DNA from: Rhodospirillales bacterium
GTDB taxonomy: Bacteria; Pseudomonadota; Alphaproteobacteria; SMXQ01
NCBI GenBank assembly: GCA_018666775.1
Contig: JABIXC010000002.1
Coordinates: 1 to 64,000, forward strand
Direction: 5' to 3'
DNA: 64,000 nucleotides
A program made the position numbers and the translations under genes. Positions 63,912 through 64,000 of this stretch are shown piece by piece (positions within the stretch are counted from its first letter, which is position 1; every line of letters starts with the position of its first letter). Below the pieces are notes generated by a model, which was not told the DNA's origin, did no database searches, and saw only the letters and a list, made by a program, of their open reading frames with translations.

Positions 63912-64000
63912 ATGGCGCAACCGCAATCAAGATATGTATGCCAGCAATGTGATGCCCAGCACCGCCAATGGATGGGACAATGTACCACCTGCGGTGCCTG
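63912..64000 (+). CDS. radA: DNA repair protein RadA (5' end only)
   Basis: The first 29 codons are present before the window ends. The start MAQPQSRYVCQQCDAQ and the following CTTCGA give the two halves of the RadA N-terminal Cys4 zinc finger (CQQC...CTTC). RadA is a RecA-like branch-migration helicase used in recombinational repair. The rest lies outside the window. Confidence 0.88.
   Translation, partial: MAQPQSRYVCQQCDAQHRQWMGQCTTCGA

Overview
The window looks like chromosome from an alphaproteobacterium, most likely of the Rhodospirillales. The evidence is gene content and order: GatCAB, ruvX-pyrB-pyrC-plsY-dprA-topA, divK-pleD, DUF2066/CDP-alcohol transferase/AI-2E/HdaA-ppk-ppx, lptF-lptG-lptD-surA-pdxA-rsmA, fabD-fabG-acpP-fabF-mltG-yicC-gmk, rpsF-rpsR-DUF2232-rplI-dnaB-alr-mlaEF-radA, plus the alphaproteobacterial families EipB and short aa3-oxidase subunit IV. 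It is moderately GC-rich apart from a more AT-rich left end.

Layout. (1) 1-4.6 kb is accessory DNA: a secreted Sel1-MORN-trypsin-like protein and a P4-type tyrosine integrase next to a tRNA-Ser(GCT). The tRNA 3' end is the likely attachment site; the far end of the element is outside the window. (2) 4.7-8.9 kb has small conserved proteins and an operon of four tandem Nu-class (YfcG-like) glutathione transferases. (3) 8.9-12.1 kb is gatCAB, divergent from ruvX-pyrB-pyrC-plsY-dprA-topA at 12.2-19.9 kb. pyrB is fused in frame to an N-terminal helix-turn-helix domain, and pyrC lacks the HxH metal ligands. (4) 20-27 kb holds an S41 protease lipoprotein, rpmG, the divK-pleD operon, EipB, a diguanylate cyclase behind a consensus sigma-54 promoter, and a SPOR lipoprotein ending in pentapeptide-like repeats. 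(5) 27-38 kb is aspS, rnd, ppx, ppk, HdaA, an AI-2E permease, a CDP-alcohol phosphatidyltransferase and DUF2066. (6) 37.8-42.4 kb is purM-purN, oxidase subunit IV, ndk, holC and pepA. (7) 42.6-50.5 kb is the LPS export and outer-membrane assembly cluster with pdxA and rsmA, converging on the fatty-acid synthesis operon (50.5-56.7 kb). (8) 57-64 kb is the rpsF ribosomal operon, dnaB, alr, mlaEF and the start of radA.

Most of the window is housekeeping: translation, pyrimidine and purine synthesis, fatty-acid and envelope biogenesis, polyphosphate turnover, and cell-cycle and c-di-GMP signalling. The points most worth following are the HTH-aspartate carbamoyltransferase fusion with a perfect inverted repeat just upstream of it, the metal-ligand-less PyrC partner, the four-gene GST operon, the Sel1-MORN-protease protein on the tRNA-associated element, the sigma-54 promoter of the cyclase, and the pentapeptide-tailed SPOR lipoprotein with a 22-bp palindrome abutting its promoter. 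I saw no CRISPR array, rRNA, intact insertion sequence or known defence system.
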